Numbered from the stretch's first letter, positions 19,401-27,296 are shown. The stretch: DNA of 64,000 bases from Butyrivibrio sp. NC3005 (GCF_000424545.1 NZ_AUKC01000012.1:1-64000); one strand, 5' to 3'. The notes: a model not told the origin generated them from the sequence alone. Numbers and translations: made by a program.

Positions 19401-21113
19401 GAACTTGGGGAAAAGATAAATCTTGAAGAACTTGAAGATTATAATAAGTATTCAAGTTCTGAAAATGGAGTTTGGAAGAATTATAAAGAAAAAAGTGTAC
19501 TCAGAGCCTTTGCTGGTCTTCTAGATGACCCCGTTCATCAAGAGCAGACACCACTTGTTCTTAATTTTTCTCAAGATGGAAATACAGCTGTCTTCGGAAT
19601 GGCTATGAGCGGAAAAAGTACATTTTTGCAAACAGTCATTTTTTCGATAACACAGCAGTATTCGCCAAGTGATGTTAATATCTATATTGTTGATTTTGGT
19701 GGAAGACATCTTTCTTGTTTTGAAGATGATGCTCATGTGGGCGGAATTCTATTCGACAGTGATATGGAAAAAATGCCTAATCTTATCCATATGATGGAAT
19801 ATACGCTTGAGAGAAGAAAGAGAAGATATGAAGGAAGCGGTTTTAATGCATTTCATGAAAAAGGCGATCCATTCATCTTGTTTGTTCTTGATGATATAGC
19901 ATCATTTAGAGAAAAAACTGAAGATAAGTATCTTGAACAGCTTATTTTGCTTGCAAGAGAAGGAATGGGAGTTGGAATCTTTATGCTTATTACAGGGGTA
20001 GGATTTGGTATAAGAGATATTCCTGTGAGAATGTCTGACAGCCTTAGAAAAATAGTGGCTTTGCAGCTTCCTGATAAAGTGTCATATTTAGATGCTTTGA
20101 GGATTCAGAAGATAAACTCACTTCCTGACGAAGGCATACCAGGCAGAGGTCTTGTTATTTCAGATTCAAACGTATTAGAGTTTCAGACTGCGTATGCGGT
20201 AGATACAGATGAGTATGGCCGAAATAATGGTATAAAAACTCTTTCAAAAGAGCAGTCTGATAAATATACAGGAAAAAGAGCAGCTACTGTTCCGTTTATT
20301 CCCAAGAAACCTACGTACCAGCTATTTGAGGAGGCGATTAAGCGTCATATAGCTGAAAGCGGAAGTGATAAAGAAAGCCTGTGTACAAATGAGCTTGCTT
20401 TTGGTTATAATAGAACGAGTGCACAAATTGAAAGTATAGATTTGAGAGATACATATTTATATCTGATAAGTGGCAGAAGCAGATGCGGAAAAACCAATTT
20501 GCTAAAAGTTTTACTTAAAACTTCTGAGTATGTCAATGCCAAGAGTTATGTGATAGAAACAGATGGAAGCGAACTTAGAAGAGAAGCAGAACAAAGAAAT
20601 GTTCCATACTATACAGATGTATTCGAGGTATGTAATCTTTTAAAAGAACTCGTACCTTTATTCAAGGAAAGAGCTAACATTCGTAAACAACTTCGCTTTG
20701 AAGGAAAAAGTGATGATGAAATTTTTGAATGTATGCAGGAAAAAGAGAAAATATTTGTTTTTATAGATGATATTATTTCTTTTTCTCTTCTTGCGCATAG
20801 TAGCGAAGGAGAAAGGACTAATCTTGCGGGTGCAATTTCTAATCTTTTCGAGAAGGGAAGTCTGTTGAATATTTATTTCTTTGCAACCTATAATGACGAA
20901 AAACGTATTCAGGCAGCGGGATTAAAAGTATTAACAGAATTTTTGGAGTATCGAAAAGGAATACATCTTGGTGGTATGGCTGATGGACAGAATGTTCTTC
21001 GATTTGAGGGAATTCCTTATAGAGAACTGGTATCAGCATCTGCTCCGGGACTTGGCTTTACAGCTTCAACAAATGGGCAGATATCTCAGAAAGTTTTAAT
21101 ACCACTTGTATAG
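16428..21113 (+). CDS. essC: Type VII secretion ATPase EssC (FHA + three FtsK/SpoIIIE-like ATPase domains)
   Basis: 1561 residues. Two N-terminal FHA-like domains (the second about 105-190, with GSDSRNDICY and SSNGTYVNG) precede a middle region and three P-loop domains. Walker A motifs: GTTGSGKS (about 648), GMAMSGKS (about 1057), GRSRCGKT (about 1350). Domain 1 has the acidic Walker B LFIIIDEFAQ; domains 2 and 3 have FVLDDIAS and VFIDDIIS. This is the motor of WXG100 secretion in Firmicutes. The usual central membrane helices are hard to see, which is odd and worth checking. EssA, EssB and EsaA are not found nearby. Confidence 0.9.
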   Translation: MGIVISVYSKNACKEFFLTGDENTVLSIHLEKRMFRIEEDVATSLENIAGEWHFSAMPNAKIYHRNELYDGRAINPKDIYSLRTRYGEILEIFVSERKSPLIVFNKYIIPDKPQFTVGSDSRNDICYKYYQGNSNVVSGLHASFSKIGNDGWQIQDLSSNGTYVNGAMLYGSRQLVFGDKVEIWGLHIVFLGEILAIESFNEVVVSPVFKRFKINEDVISSVEDIDVKNFDYKPPVQYYHRPPRNMDRMESGDYYIKVLPDNENSKEVRKAYSDYLNSEENKIATWYQKNVYILRARYPSSIDICGSDHSLPRLLWSRNKTHADFLYHRLGRGRMPFQVHVKLPKEQKFFTGDSLRDRAEDLTKRFAMLEDVPICVDLKVESLIGIVGGKGRIGCYEIVYDLVAQIATQNSYTDVKMAFLTRGQASGDDTWEFALWLPHVWSEDKRRRYVAFENDEVKDVCYDLTNVFRKISKNKEHSSEFPHYVIFVEDQNLLKDELLSKYIFDPENKENITTFLMAEEISDLPNSCNTVIENDASFQGLFRLREGRDFGTRIMFDRLSQATICDMSRRLSDVHIIGENQSGEIPTFVSFFDMEKVISLDELRIEQRWCHNNTFESLRAVIGKKAGGGDLYLDLHEKYHGPHGLIAGTTGSGKSELLQTFILSLAVNFSPEDVNFFLIDYKGGGMAKAFAKLPHLIGQISNLSGNLARRAMISIKSENRRRQRIFNENGVSHIDAYTRLYKRHEVNVPLPHLFIIIDEFAQLKAEEPDFMRELISVAQVGRSLGVHLILATQKPGGVVDDNIWSNSKFRICLRVQDQKDSLEVLHKSDAAFLANPGRAILQVGNDELYAEFQSGFCGEIYDPDEYLSSRITARLITNTGRAGLISDYTQSRRRQELRHNWIKRVLNGEDIETITNERLMQNFETLAEEIRSENMNLTDDEFADKILIESEKRGIRIPERREKTQLEATCEYLAKESERLNKTIDNKLWLPELGEKINLEELEDYNKYSSSENGVWKNYKEKSVLRAFAGLLDDPVHQEQTPLVLNFSQDGNTAVFGMAMSGKSTFLQTVIFSITQQYSPSDVNIYIVDFGGRHLSCFEDDAHVGGILFDSDMEKMPNLIHMMEYTLERRKRRYEGSGFNAFHEKGDPFILFVLDDIASFREKTEDKYLEQLILLAREGMGVGIFMLITGVGFGIRDIPVRMSDSLRKIVALQLPDKVSYLDALRIQKINSLPDEGIPGRGLVISDSNVLEFQTAYAVDTDEYGRNNGIKTLSKEQSDKYTGKRAATVPFIPKKPTYQLFEEAIKRHIAESGSDKESLCTNELAFGYNRTSAQIESIDLRDTYLYLISGRSRCGKTNLLKVLLKTSEYVNAKSYVIETDGSELRREAEQRNVPYYTDVFEVCNLLKELVPLFKERANIRKQLRFEGKSDDEIFECMQEKEKIFVFIDDIISFSLLAHSSEGERTNLAGAISNLFEKGSLLNIYFFATYNDEKRIQAAGLKVLTEFLEYRKGIHLGGMADGQNVLRFEGIPYRELVSASAPGLGFTASTNGQISQKVLIPLV

Positions 21114-21185
21114 AATAATAGTTACTGCAAAGACTATGAGTGCTGCGCAGGGATTAAATACTAATGGACAGAAAGGGTTAAATGC

Positions 21186-21908
21186 ATGATAAGATATCTT
21201 GCGTTGATGAGCAGCAGACTGGAAACAAGGCAGTTGCAAGAGCTTATTCCACAGTATGCAGCTAAATATACAGATGAAAAATGGGAATATTATTATAGTG
21301 AGAATGTAGATTCTGTAATGGGACATATAGAGCAGTATTCTAAACAGGACGTTATAGGATGGGATGTGACAGCAAATGGTGCAGAAGAAGAACTGATTAA
21401 CTTGCGCAAACACTGTCCAGCTTCATTTTTGATGATTTTTGCATCAAGTAGAATGAATCCTATGAGATATGTTAAGGCTGGAGTTAATCCGGATTCTCTT
21501 GTTTTGAAACCATATGAAAAAGAAGATTTAATGGAAGTATTAGATGAGTCATTTTCTGTTCTTGGTGAAAGAATAAGCAAGAGCAAAAATGATCTTCTTA
21601 CAGTTTATACAGGAAATGCTCAAAAGTATCTTCAGGTTGATATTATCGATTACGTGGAAGCTAGAGAGAAGAAAGTTTTCCTTAAAATGAAAAAAGAAGA
21701 ATACGGAATGTATGATTCTCTAGAAGATATATCTAAAAGGCTACCACATAGTTTTGTGCGATGTCATAGAAGCTATATCATCAATATGTCTCATATAGAC
21801 AAAATGTTTTTGTCAGAAAATTATATTATAATGAAAAACGGTGATAGAATTCCCGTTTCTAGAACTTATAAGAAGGCGGTAAAAGAATATGGCATCAAAA
21901 ATATATAG
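21186..21908 (+). CDS. LytTR-family response regulator with atypical receiver
   Basis: 240 residues. The C-terminal half is a LytTR DNA-binding domain (YLQVDIIDYVEAREKKVFL, then SFVRCHRSYIINMSHIDKM and GDRIPVSRTY). The N-terminal half is receiver-like in size, with KPYEKEDL at the expected place of the conserved Lys, but it lacks the paired acidic residues at the start of a true receiver, so phosphorylation is doubtful. Its place inside the secretion cluster suggests it controls this operon. It overlaps the next gene by 20 nt. Confidence 0.85.
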   Translation: MIRYLALMSSRLETRQLQELIPQYAAKYTDEKWEYYYSENVDSVMGHIEQYSKQDVIGWDVTANGAEEELINLRKHCPASFLMIFASSRMNPMRYVKAGVNPDSLVLKPYEKEDLMEVLDESFSVLGERISKSKNDLLTVYTGNAQKYLQVDIIDYVEAREKKVFLKMKKEEYGMYDSLEDISKRLPHSFVRCHRSYIINMSHIDKMFLSENYIIMKNGDRIPVSRTYKKAVKEYGIKNI

Positions 21909-22653
21909 AGGGTTTTTGTTTAGCCGTTTAGAGTTGGCAGTTTTATTATTGTCTGCTGGAAGAAAGAAAATTGTTGGTCCAAGACTTCCTCATAAGGAAG
22001 AGGTTTCAGATATTTCAATGCTTCAGGCTGTTTTCAAGCTTACCAAAAGAGGACTCTTGGATGCAGGAGATACTGACAAGGATAGTGTCACTCCATCGGA
22101 AGAGGCATTTAAATTTTTGAAGCCCATGCTCGAGGCTACAAGGGTAATTGAACTTACACCATATGATGATGAGTGGAAACAAAAGTTTTTGTATGTTACA
22201 TCTGATACAGTGGCTATTATGGAGCTATCTCAAAATGTAAAAGAAGACCAGCTTGCTATTAGTTCTATTCCAAGAGAAGATTTAGATGAATATCTTAGAA
22301 TTGGATTTGATTTAGAAGATGTTCTTCCTTCTAAATATGAAAAGAGTGAGGAATACATTAAAGAAATAGATCCAGAGCAGATTCAGCTTCAATATCTTAA
22401 AGCTTTGAAAGTACCTGGTCCGTGCACTATGAAAGAGTGGATGGATGAAGTTAATAAAGTAGCAGGTGTAGAAGCTGTATTTGCACTTCGATTTTTCAGA
22501 AGCAGCGATGGAGAACTCACTCGATTGGGAATGATGTGCAGAGGAAAATATATGAATTATCGTATTGAATGTAGTGCTAGTAACATTCTTGATGATGAAA
22601 AAAATTCAATGCAGGTCTTTATAGATAGCGAAGAACTTTGGAGTGATTTATAA
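21889..22653 (+). CDS. Hypothetical protein of the type VII cluster
   Basis: 254 residues, soluble, with no signal peptide. It begins with a hydrophobic helix (FLFSRLELAVLLLSAG), then a mixed alpha/beta body with KLTKRGLL resembling a winged-helix-like element, and ends acidic. Size and position next to WXG100 genes recall ESX-type EspG chaperones, but I see no diagnostic motif, so this is only a structural guess. Its start overlaps the LytTR gene, implying coupled translation. Confidence 0.6.
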   Translation: MASKIYRGFLFSRLELAVLLLSAGRKKIVGPRLPHKEEVSDISMLQAVFKLTKRGLLDAGDTDKDSVTPSEEAFKFLKPMLEATRVIELTPYDDEWKQKFLYVTSDTVAIMELSQNVKEDQLAISSIPREDLDEYLRIGFDLEDVLPSKYEKSEEYIKEIDPEQIQLQYLKALKVPGPCTMKEWMDEVNKVAGVEAVFALRFFRSSDGELTRLGMMCRGKYMNYRIECSASNILDDEKNSMQVFIDSEELWSDL

Positions 22654-22683
22654 AATCCTTTTATGTAAAAAGAGGCATTTAAC

Positions 22684-22932
22684 ATGATTTTGGTAGATGT
22701 TGAAGTTATGTCTTTGGATAGAAGATATCAGTTTAGTCTGGATGAAAAGGCTAAAGTTGGCGGCGTTTTGCGTGAGATTGCTGACATTTTATGTCAGAAG
22801 CATCATTGCCGGTTAATCGGAGATATTGACGAAATGGTATTGTGTTCTAAGAGAAGAGAATGTATTCTTGATAAGAATCTATCTCTAGAATCACAGGGAA
22901 TTCACAATGCTGACAGAATAATGTTGGTTTGA
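22684..22932 (+). CDS. EsaB/YukD-like ubiquitin-fold protein
   Basis: 82 residues. The pattern of a beta-grasp fold is visible: strand ILVDVEVMSLDRRYQFSL, central helix KVGGVLREIADILCQKH, and the closing DKNLSLESQGIHNADRIMLV, which matches the end of YukD/EsaB (sLaeqGI.nGD.L.l). In Bacillus and Staphylococcus this small protein is an essential cytoplasmic component of the WXG100 secretion apparatus. It is the clearest second apparatus component in this cluster after EssC. Confidence 0.78.
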   Translation: MILVDVEVMSLDRRYQFSLDEKAKVGGVLREIADILCQKHHCRLIGDIDEMVLCSKRRECILDKNLSLESQGIHNADRIMLV

Positions 22933-22943
22933 AGGAAGAATAA

Positions 22944-23318
22944 ATGCGAGTAAATACTAAAGTTTTATTTGAAAATGTAGAAGAAAGAGTCGAAATTTAT
23001 AAAAAGACTGAAGCAATTCTTGCTGAACTTGAGATAATCGAAAAGCAGCTTAAAAACGAAGAACCAGACAGCAGTGCTTTCATGGAACTTCATAAGATTC
23101 ATGAAAAGCTCGAGAAGGATTTTATTAAGTTAAGACAGATTGGTTCAGCGTTTAGTACAATAGTTAAAATATATATGGATACAGATAATTTCATAACTGA
23201 TCATTCTGATGGAGAAGGCTTTATGTATGAATGCAGAGAAGAAGCATTGATGAATTATTTAGAGCCGCTTGAAAGCTCGTATTTGAAGGTGGTTAGAGGT
23301 GAAAATCTAGATGATTGA
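22944..23318 (+). CDS. Hypothetical helical protein of the type VII cluster
   Basis: 124 residues, highly charged and almost wholly helical, with heptad-like spacing (EAILAELEIIEKQLKNEE). No known motif. It lies 12 nt after the EsaB-like gene and 16 nt before the first small WXG100-like gene, so it may be a chaperone or structural partner; this is inference from position. Confidence 0.6.
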   Translation: MRVNTKVLFENVEERVEIYKKTEAILAELEIIEKQLKNEEPDSSAFMELHKIHEKLEKDFIKLRQIGSAFSTIVKIYMDTDNFITDHSDGEGFMYECREEALMNYLEPLESSYLKVVRGENLDD

Positions 23319-23333
23319 ATAAGGGAGAGGTTT

Positions 23334-23594
23334 TTGAACGTGGACGAGTTTGAAATAGATGTAAATGAACTTCTAGGTGATGTACGCAGTTTTGAAGAGT
23401 GTGTTCGCCGTTTGAAGAAGCTAAAAGATGATACCTATGATAGGTTAACTGTTGAACAAAAAAAGACAATAGATACGACAATGACAAATCTTGAAGCGTT
23501 TTCTAACAGCCTTAAACTTTCAGCTGAAACCTATTTAAAGGCTGAACAGTCTGTTAGAGAATTAATTGATGGAATACGAGTTGGAGAGGACTAA
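23334..23594 (+). CDS. Small helical WXG100-like protein
   Basis: About 86 residues. It is a two-helix hairpin candidate of WXG100 size but lacks the W-x-G turn. The start is TTG (GGGAGAGG 3 nt upstream) or the in-frame GTG at 23340 (9 nt spacing); the GTG is equally plausible. The C-terminal YLKAEQSVRELI resembles the C-terminal helix of ESAT-6-like proteins. Probably a secreted partner or co-chaperone of the neighbouring proteins. Confidence 0.6.
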   Translation: MNVDEFEIDVNELLGDVRSFEECVRRLKKLKDDTYDRLTVEQKKTIDTTMTNLEAFSNSLKLSAETYLKAEQSVRELIDGIRVGED

Positions 23595-23603
23595 GTAGAA
23601 TCA

Positions 23604-23807
23604 ATGAGTCGTGCAGAGAATGAAATAAAAGAACTAGAGAGAATAATGGATAGAACAAAAGCGTATTGGAAAGGGGATGCAGGACGCGTTCATCGTGAAA
23701 TTTTTGATGAGCTTACAGAAGAACTTTATAAAATGGCTGCTGTTTTGCCTGAAGTAGAGGAAAAACAGCATTCTGATATAGTATTTGACAGTCAGATTAT
23801 TGATTAA
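23604..23807 (+). CDS. Small WXG100-like protein
   Basis: 67 residues, shorter than the usual 90-100. It has the turn signature AYWKGDAGRVHREIF (W-x-G between two helices), the hallmark of ESAT-6/WXG100 secretion substrates. The ribosome site is weak, so it may depend on translation of the gene before it (9 nt away). The C-terminus carries an acidic tail instead of a long second helix. Confidence 0.68.
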   Translation: MSRAENEIKELERIMDRTKAYWKGDAGRVHREIFDELTEELYKMAAVLPEVEEKQHSDIVFDSQIID

Positions 23808-23834
23808 TTATCAAAGTCAGTAAAGGATAGAAAA

Positions 23835-24104
23835 ATGAATAGTGAGAAAATATATGATCCTGAAAAATATGGAAAAACAGCTGATAAGATAGAAGAACTA
23901 GCTCTTATGCTAAGAAAAGAGACAGTGGATAAGCTTGAGGAAGCAGATGCCAAAGTAAGAGAAAACTGGAAATGTGATAATGCGTCGGCTTTTGCAACAA
24001 AATGTCAGATAATGCTAGACAAATTGAATGAAGATATTAAAGAATTAGAAGTACTAGCTTCTTTGATGCATGAAGAAGCAGATAAGCAGCGTGAAAGGAA
24101 CTAA
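23835..24104 (+). CDS. WXG100-family protein (WKC variant)
   Basis: 89 residues, normal WXG100 length. Helix 1 ends in RENWKCDNASAFATKC, so the turn reads W-x-C rather than W-x-G; helix 2 follows to the end. A YxxxD/E-like export signal is not obvious at the C-terminus. It is probably a substrate or dimer partner of the secretion system. Confidence 0.7.
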   Translation: MNSEKIYDPEKYGKTADKIEELALMLRKETVDKLEEADAKVRENWKCDNASAFATKCQIMLDKLNEDIKELEVLASLMHEEADKQRERN

Positions 24105-24109
24105 GGAAC

Positions 24110-24706
24110 ATGGAAGAAATCAGCTCTAATGTTTTTATAACAATAATAGCTATATTAGCAGTATTTATTATTGGACTCCTTGCCTATATAGCACTTAATG
24201 CTTTGAATCAGAGAAGAGCTGAAAAAGAAGCAAAAAAATTGTCAGAAGCAAGAAAAACTTTTGCCAATAATACATTAAATACCGTTAATAGTGTTAATGG
24301 TGTCAAGGCAGCAAATGATAGCGATAATGTTTTTGTTAGCTCTGAACATAAGACAGTGTTCGTAGATTTACCACATTATGATACAAGCGGAACAATGTTC
24401 CTTTTTCAAGGGCCATCAAGAATTAAACTTGTTGATAAAGACAGGCCTGATAAGGTCTTTGACTGTTCTTTATCTGAACCTGTTGAAGTGGGCTTTGACA
24501 CATCATGCAAAGTTTGTGTAAACTATGATGAGACTGTTTCTAACAAGCATTGTAGAATTTATGTTTCAGGTGGCAAGACGTACGTTGAAAACCTTAGTCA
24601 GACAAATGTTGTAATTGTAAATGGTCAGAAAATTGATGAACCGATAGCTATTTTTTCGGGTACTGAAATAATACTTGGAAGAGTGAGATTATTGGCAAGT
24701 TTTTAA
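24110..24706 (+). CDS. Membrane-anchored FHA-domain protein
   Basis: 198 residues. A single N-terminal transmembrane helix (about 10-32) is followed by a polar linker and a C-terminal FHA fold (about 110-198) with VGFDTSCKVCVNYDETVSNKHCRIYV and NVVIVNGQKI. The usual Gly-Arg of FHA phosphothreonine pockets is replaced by GFD, but the SNKH motif is kept. It probably reads phosphothreonine made by the kinase encoded directly downstream, and may couple it to EssC, which also carries FHA domains. Confidence 0.8.
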   Translation: MEEISSNVFITIIAILAVFIIGLLAYIALNALNQRRAEKEAKKLSEARKTFANNTLNTVNSVNGVKAANDSDNVFVSSEHKTVFVDLPHYDTSGTMFLFQGPSRIKLVDKDRPDKVFDCSLSEPVEVGFDTSCKVCVNYDETVSNKHCRIYVSGGKTYVENLSQTNVVIVNGQKIDEPIAIFSGTEIILGRVRLLASF

Positions 24707-24725
24707 TAGTTAAGGGAGGATTAAC

Positions 24726-25805
24726 GTGGGGGATTTGCGTTGTCCGCATTGTTTGGAATTAATCCCTGAAAATGTCGAAAACTGCATTTTTTGTGGGAAA
24801 AAGATAAAAATGAAGAATCCTGATTTTACGTTGCCTATTGCAACAGTACTTCAGGACAGATATTATATCGGATGTGCTATTGGTCAGGGCGGATTCGGAA
24901 TTACGTATTCAGCCTGTGATACACGTCTTGATAAGAAAGTTGCAATAAAAGAATATTATCCTGAAAGGCTTGTGCTTAGAAATCCTGATAAAAGTGGTGA
25001 GATTATGCTTATTGCTTATGACAAGGAGGATTTGTATGAATTAGAAAAGGCAAATTGTCTTCAGGAGGCGAGAACACTTGCAGATTTTGAAGGTGATGAA
25101 GGCGTAGTCAGAGTACAGGATATTTTTAGTCAGAATAAAACTGTATATATAGTCATGGAATTTTTGGAAGGAGTGACGCTTGAACAGTATAGAAAGCTCA
25201 ATCCGGATATTTCTTTTGAGGAAATATATGTAATGTTAGAGCCTATTATGAAAGTGTTATCCAGAATTCATGAGCGTGGAATTATTCATCGTGATATAAG
25301 TCCGTCCAACATTATGATACAGCCAGATGGAAGTGCTAAGCTTCTTGATTTTGGTTCTGTTAGCCGTTATCCTTCATTTAAGGCTCATGGAGGAGCTCCA
25401 CTTGCGATGGACACTAATCCGCCTGTTTTTACGAAGAAAATCGAGAAACTTCCTGCTTTACTTAAGCCAGGATATGCCGCTTATGAAGAATATGACAGAT
25501 CAGTCGAAATAGGGCCATGGACAGATGTTTATTCTTTTTGTGCAATGATATATTACCTTTTGACTGGAAGTGTATTAGAACCGGCAGATAAGAGAAATGA
25601 AGAAACAGATCTTATGATAAGACAGCTTCTTTTGGAAAAGCTTAATAAAAGGCAGCAGCAAGTTATAATGAATGGAATAGAGCTTGATAAGGATAAACGA
25701 ATTGGCAGTATGGAAGAACTTATGGAAGAACTTAAAAGCTCATGTGTGCTGGATTCTTCAAATGGAATACTATCTGTTTTGTCGGGATTGTTCACAAAAA
25801 AATGA
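24726..25805 (+). CDS. Ser/Thr protein kinase with N-terminal zinc ribbon
   Basis: 359 residues from a GTG start set by GGGAGG. The first 27 residues are a CPHC...CIFC zinc ribbon. The kinase domain is complete: glycine loop GQGGFGITYSA, VAIKEYYP lysine, catalytic HRDISPSN, DFG in LLDFGSVSRY, and a PE-like segment replaced by a long PALLKPGYAAYEEY activation region. No transmembrane or PASTA domains, so it is soluble, unlike PrkC. Its neighbours suggest it phosphorylates a component of the secretion system. Confidence 0.88.
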   Translation: MGDLRCPHCLELIPENVENCIFCGKKIKMKNPDFTLPIATVLQDRYYIGCAIGQGGFGITYSACDTRLDKKVAIKEYYPERLVLRNPDKSGEIMLIAYDKEDLYELEKANCLQEARTLADFEGDEGVVRVQDIFSQNKTVYIVMEFLEGVTLEQYRKLNPDISFEEIYVMLEPIMKVLSRIHERGIIHRDISPSNIMIQPDGSAKLLDFGSVSRYPSFKAHGGAPLAMDTNPPVFTKKIEKLPALLKPGYAAYEEYDRSVEIGPWTDVYSFCAMIYYLLTGSVLEPADKRNEETDLMIRQLLLEKLNKRQQQVIMNGIELDKDKRIGSMEELMEELKSSCVLDSSNGILSVLSGLFTKK

Positions 25806-25819
25806 TTATTGGAGATTTT

Positions 25820-26482
25820 ATGTCACAAGAAAAGGTTGTTGATGCAGTTATTTTTGATTTGGACGGAACAATAACTGATACTGAAAAATACTATAAAATT
25901 GCTTGGCCTAAGGCTTTGAATCATTTTGGGTATGAATGTGATGAAAATATTGCATTAGAGCTTAGATCCTTGGGAAGACCTTTTGCTCCTTTAAAATTCA
26001 AGGAATGGTTCGGAGAAAACTTCGATTATTATAAAGTTAGAGAATATCGTAAGGAAATTGTTGCAAATCTTATAAAAGAAGGTGGAATTCCTTTGAAAAA
26101 AGGGGCAGTGGAGATTCTTACTTGGCTTAGAGAAAATGGAATACTTACAGCACTTGCCACGGCTAATGATTATGAGCGCACTAAAGGGTATTTGGAAAAG
26201 CTTTCTTTATTTGACATGTTTGATAGAATAATCTGTGCCAATATGGTTGAAAAAGGAAAACCAGCACCAGATATATACAGCTATGCTTGCAAAGAGTTAG
26301 GCTTGTCACCAGATAGAACGTTTGCTGTCGAAGATTCACCCAATGGAGTTACATCGGCCTTTGAAGCGGGCTGCAAGGTAATCATGGTACCGGATTTGAC
26401 AAAGCCTGATGAAGAACTTGAAAAGAAGTTATATAGATGTGTTGATGATTTAACTATAATTAAAGAGTTGTGTTTTAAGTAA
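25820..26482 (+). CDS. HAD-superfamily hydrolase, beta-phosphoglucomutase-like
   Basis: 220 residues from the ATG preceded by TTGGAG. Motif I is IFDLDGTITDTE (nucleophile and acid Asp), motif II is in LATANDYER, motif III is the Lys in EKGKPAPD, and motif IV is VEDSPNG. The cap domain is the alpha-helical type of the beta-phosphoglucomutase/phosphatase clade. The substrate cannot be assigned. It is the last gene of the long co-directional run and overlaps nothing functionally related. Confidence 0.88.
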   Translation: MSQEKVVDAVIFDLDGTITDTEKYYKIAWPKALNHFGYECDENIALELRSLGRPFAPLKFKEWFGENFDYYKVREYRKEIVANLIKEGGIPLKKGAVEILTWLRENGILTALATANDYERTKGYLEKLSLFDMFDRIICANMVEKGKPAPDIYSYACKELGLSPDRTFAVEDSPNGVTSAFEAGCKVIMVPDLTKPDEELEKKLYRCVDDLTIIKELCFK

Positions 26483-26556
26483 AAACCCCCTTAAATGCGT
26501 AGTGTTTCAATAATAGCATAAACAAAAAACATATTACAATTATCAAGAACAAGAAA

Positions 26557-26592
26557 AGAAGGAACTTATTGTTATAATATAAGCTCCTTCTT
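26557..26592 (+). terminator. Terminator after the HAD gene
   Basis: Imperfect stem GAAGGAACTTAT / ATAAGCTCCTTC followed by a T-rich stretch. It closes the 17-kb co-directional run. Confidence 0.6.
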
Positions 26593-26612
26593 ATTATTTA
26601 TATAGTAATAAA

Positions 26613-26640
26613 AAAGCTTGTTGATTCCTCAACAAGCTTT
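26613..26640. terminator. Bidirectional terminator next to tRNA-Leu
   Basis: Perfect 12-bp stem AAAGCTTGTTGA / TCAACAAGCTTT with a TTCC loop, flanked by T runs on both strands. It ends the minus-strand tRNA transcript and backs up the terminator of the plus-strand run. Confidence 0.85.
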
Positions 26641-26647
26641 TTTTAGA

Positions 26648-26731
26648 TGCCGGTGATGGGACTCGAACCCATACGCCATTGCTGACAACAGATTTTGAGT
26701 CTGTCTCGTCTGCCAATTCCGACACACCGGC
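26648..26731 (-). tRNA. tRNA-Leu (anticodon CAA)
   Basis: 84 nt on the minus strand. Acceptor stem GCCGGTG/CACCGGC with discriminator A, anticodon loop CTCAAAA (CAA) on an ACAGA/TCTGT stem, a long variable arm as in class II tRNAs, and T loop GGTTCGAGTCC. The 3' CCA is not encoded. Confidence 0.95.
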
Positions 26732-26862
26732 ATATATGTTTATTTCTGCCTTGGTTGTTCCCTGCGACAGCTATATCAATATATCATATCTATACTAAGT
26801 GTGCAATAGTTTTTTTGAAAAAAATCAAAAAAATTTTATTTTGTGAAAATTAAAAAAATATA

Positions 26863-26891
26863 TTGACAAAGTCCAAGCAGGATAGTAGAAT
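26863..26891 (+). promoter_or_regulatory. Strong promoter ahead of the amt leader
   Basis: TTGACA, 17-nt spacer, TAGAAT. The start point would be near 26898, about 400 nt before the ammonium transporter gene and only about 13 nt before a perfect hairpin. Confidence 0.75.
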
Positions 26892-26910
26892 AACAAAACA
26901 TAAGGACAAG

Positions 26911-26945
26911 GGCGTCTTAGAGATTATCTCTAAGACGCCTTTATT
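26911..26945 (+). terminator. Perfect hairpin immediately after the promoter
   Basis: The 13-bp perfect stem GGCGTCTTAGAGA / TCTCTAAGACGCC with a 3-nt loop is followed by CTTTATTGTTTT. It is either a terminator yielding a tiny RNA or the first hairpin of the amt leader. Confidence 0.6.
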
Positions 26946-27037
26946 GTTTTATAGGGATTTTGAAAAACAATAGTTTATTCAGCTTGTCCTTTTTTACAAA
27001 TAGTGCGTTAATCCCGGGTACGCATTCTTTGTATTTC

Positions 27038-27165
27038 TATAGGTTCTTGTTTTCATCAGGAAAATCAAGAACCGTACCAGACCAAAATTTGTCGTTAAGA
27101 CAAATTTTGTCCTGCGAAGCAGGATTCTTGCAGATGATTATCCTAAATCTCAGTAAGAAGTCATA
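27038..27165 (-). repeat. Dispersed structured repeat A, copy 2 (reversed)
   Basis: Same hairpin series as copy 1, in opposite orientation. It lies inside the leader between the promoter at 26863 and the amt attenuator, so it looks inserted there. Confidence 0.8.
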
Positions 27166-27222
27166 TTTTTCTGAATAAAAAAGAGTTTGGGAAGAGACAA
27201 GTTCTCTAAAAAAAATAAAGTT

Positions 27223-27280
27223 AAAGCGGTGCAATGGGGCATCAAAACATTGGTTTTGAATCCTGTTGCACCGCTTTTTT
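27223..27280 (+). promoter_or_regulatory. Attenuator/terminator in the amt leader
   Basis: Perfect 12-bp stem AAAGCGGTGCAA (27223-27234) / TTGCACCGCTTT (27266-27277) ending in six T, with an inner CAAAAC-ATTG-GTTTTG hairpin. It ends 17 nt before the amt start codon, and the ribosome site CAGGAGGAAG follows directly. Transcription must read through it to express amt, which points to antitermination control by nitrogen status (inference). Confidence 0.7.
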
Positions 27281-27296
27281 CAGGAGGAAGAAAAGT

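Noticed and set aside
16428..21113. FtsK/SpoIIIE DNA translocase
   Set aside because: Three P-loop domains, N-terminal FHA domains and WXG100 neighbours identify EssC; there is no gamma (KOPS-reading) domain.
27170..27222. ANTAR-type dual hexaloop hairpins in the amt leader
   Set aside because: The AGAGA...TCTCT hairpin has a 5-nt loop and no second hairpin with a proper hexaloop was found, so the antitermination mechanism stays open.
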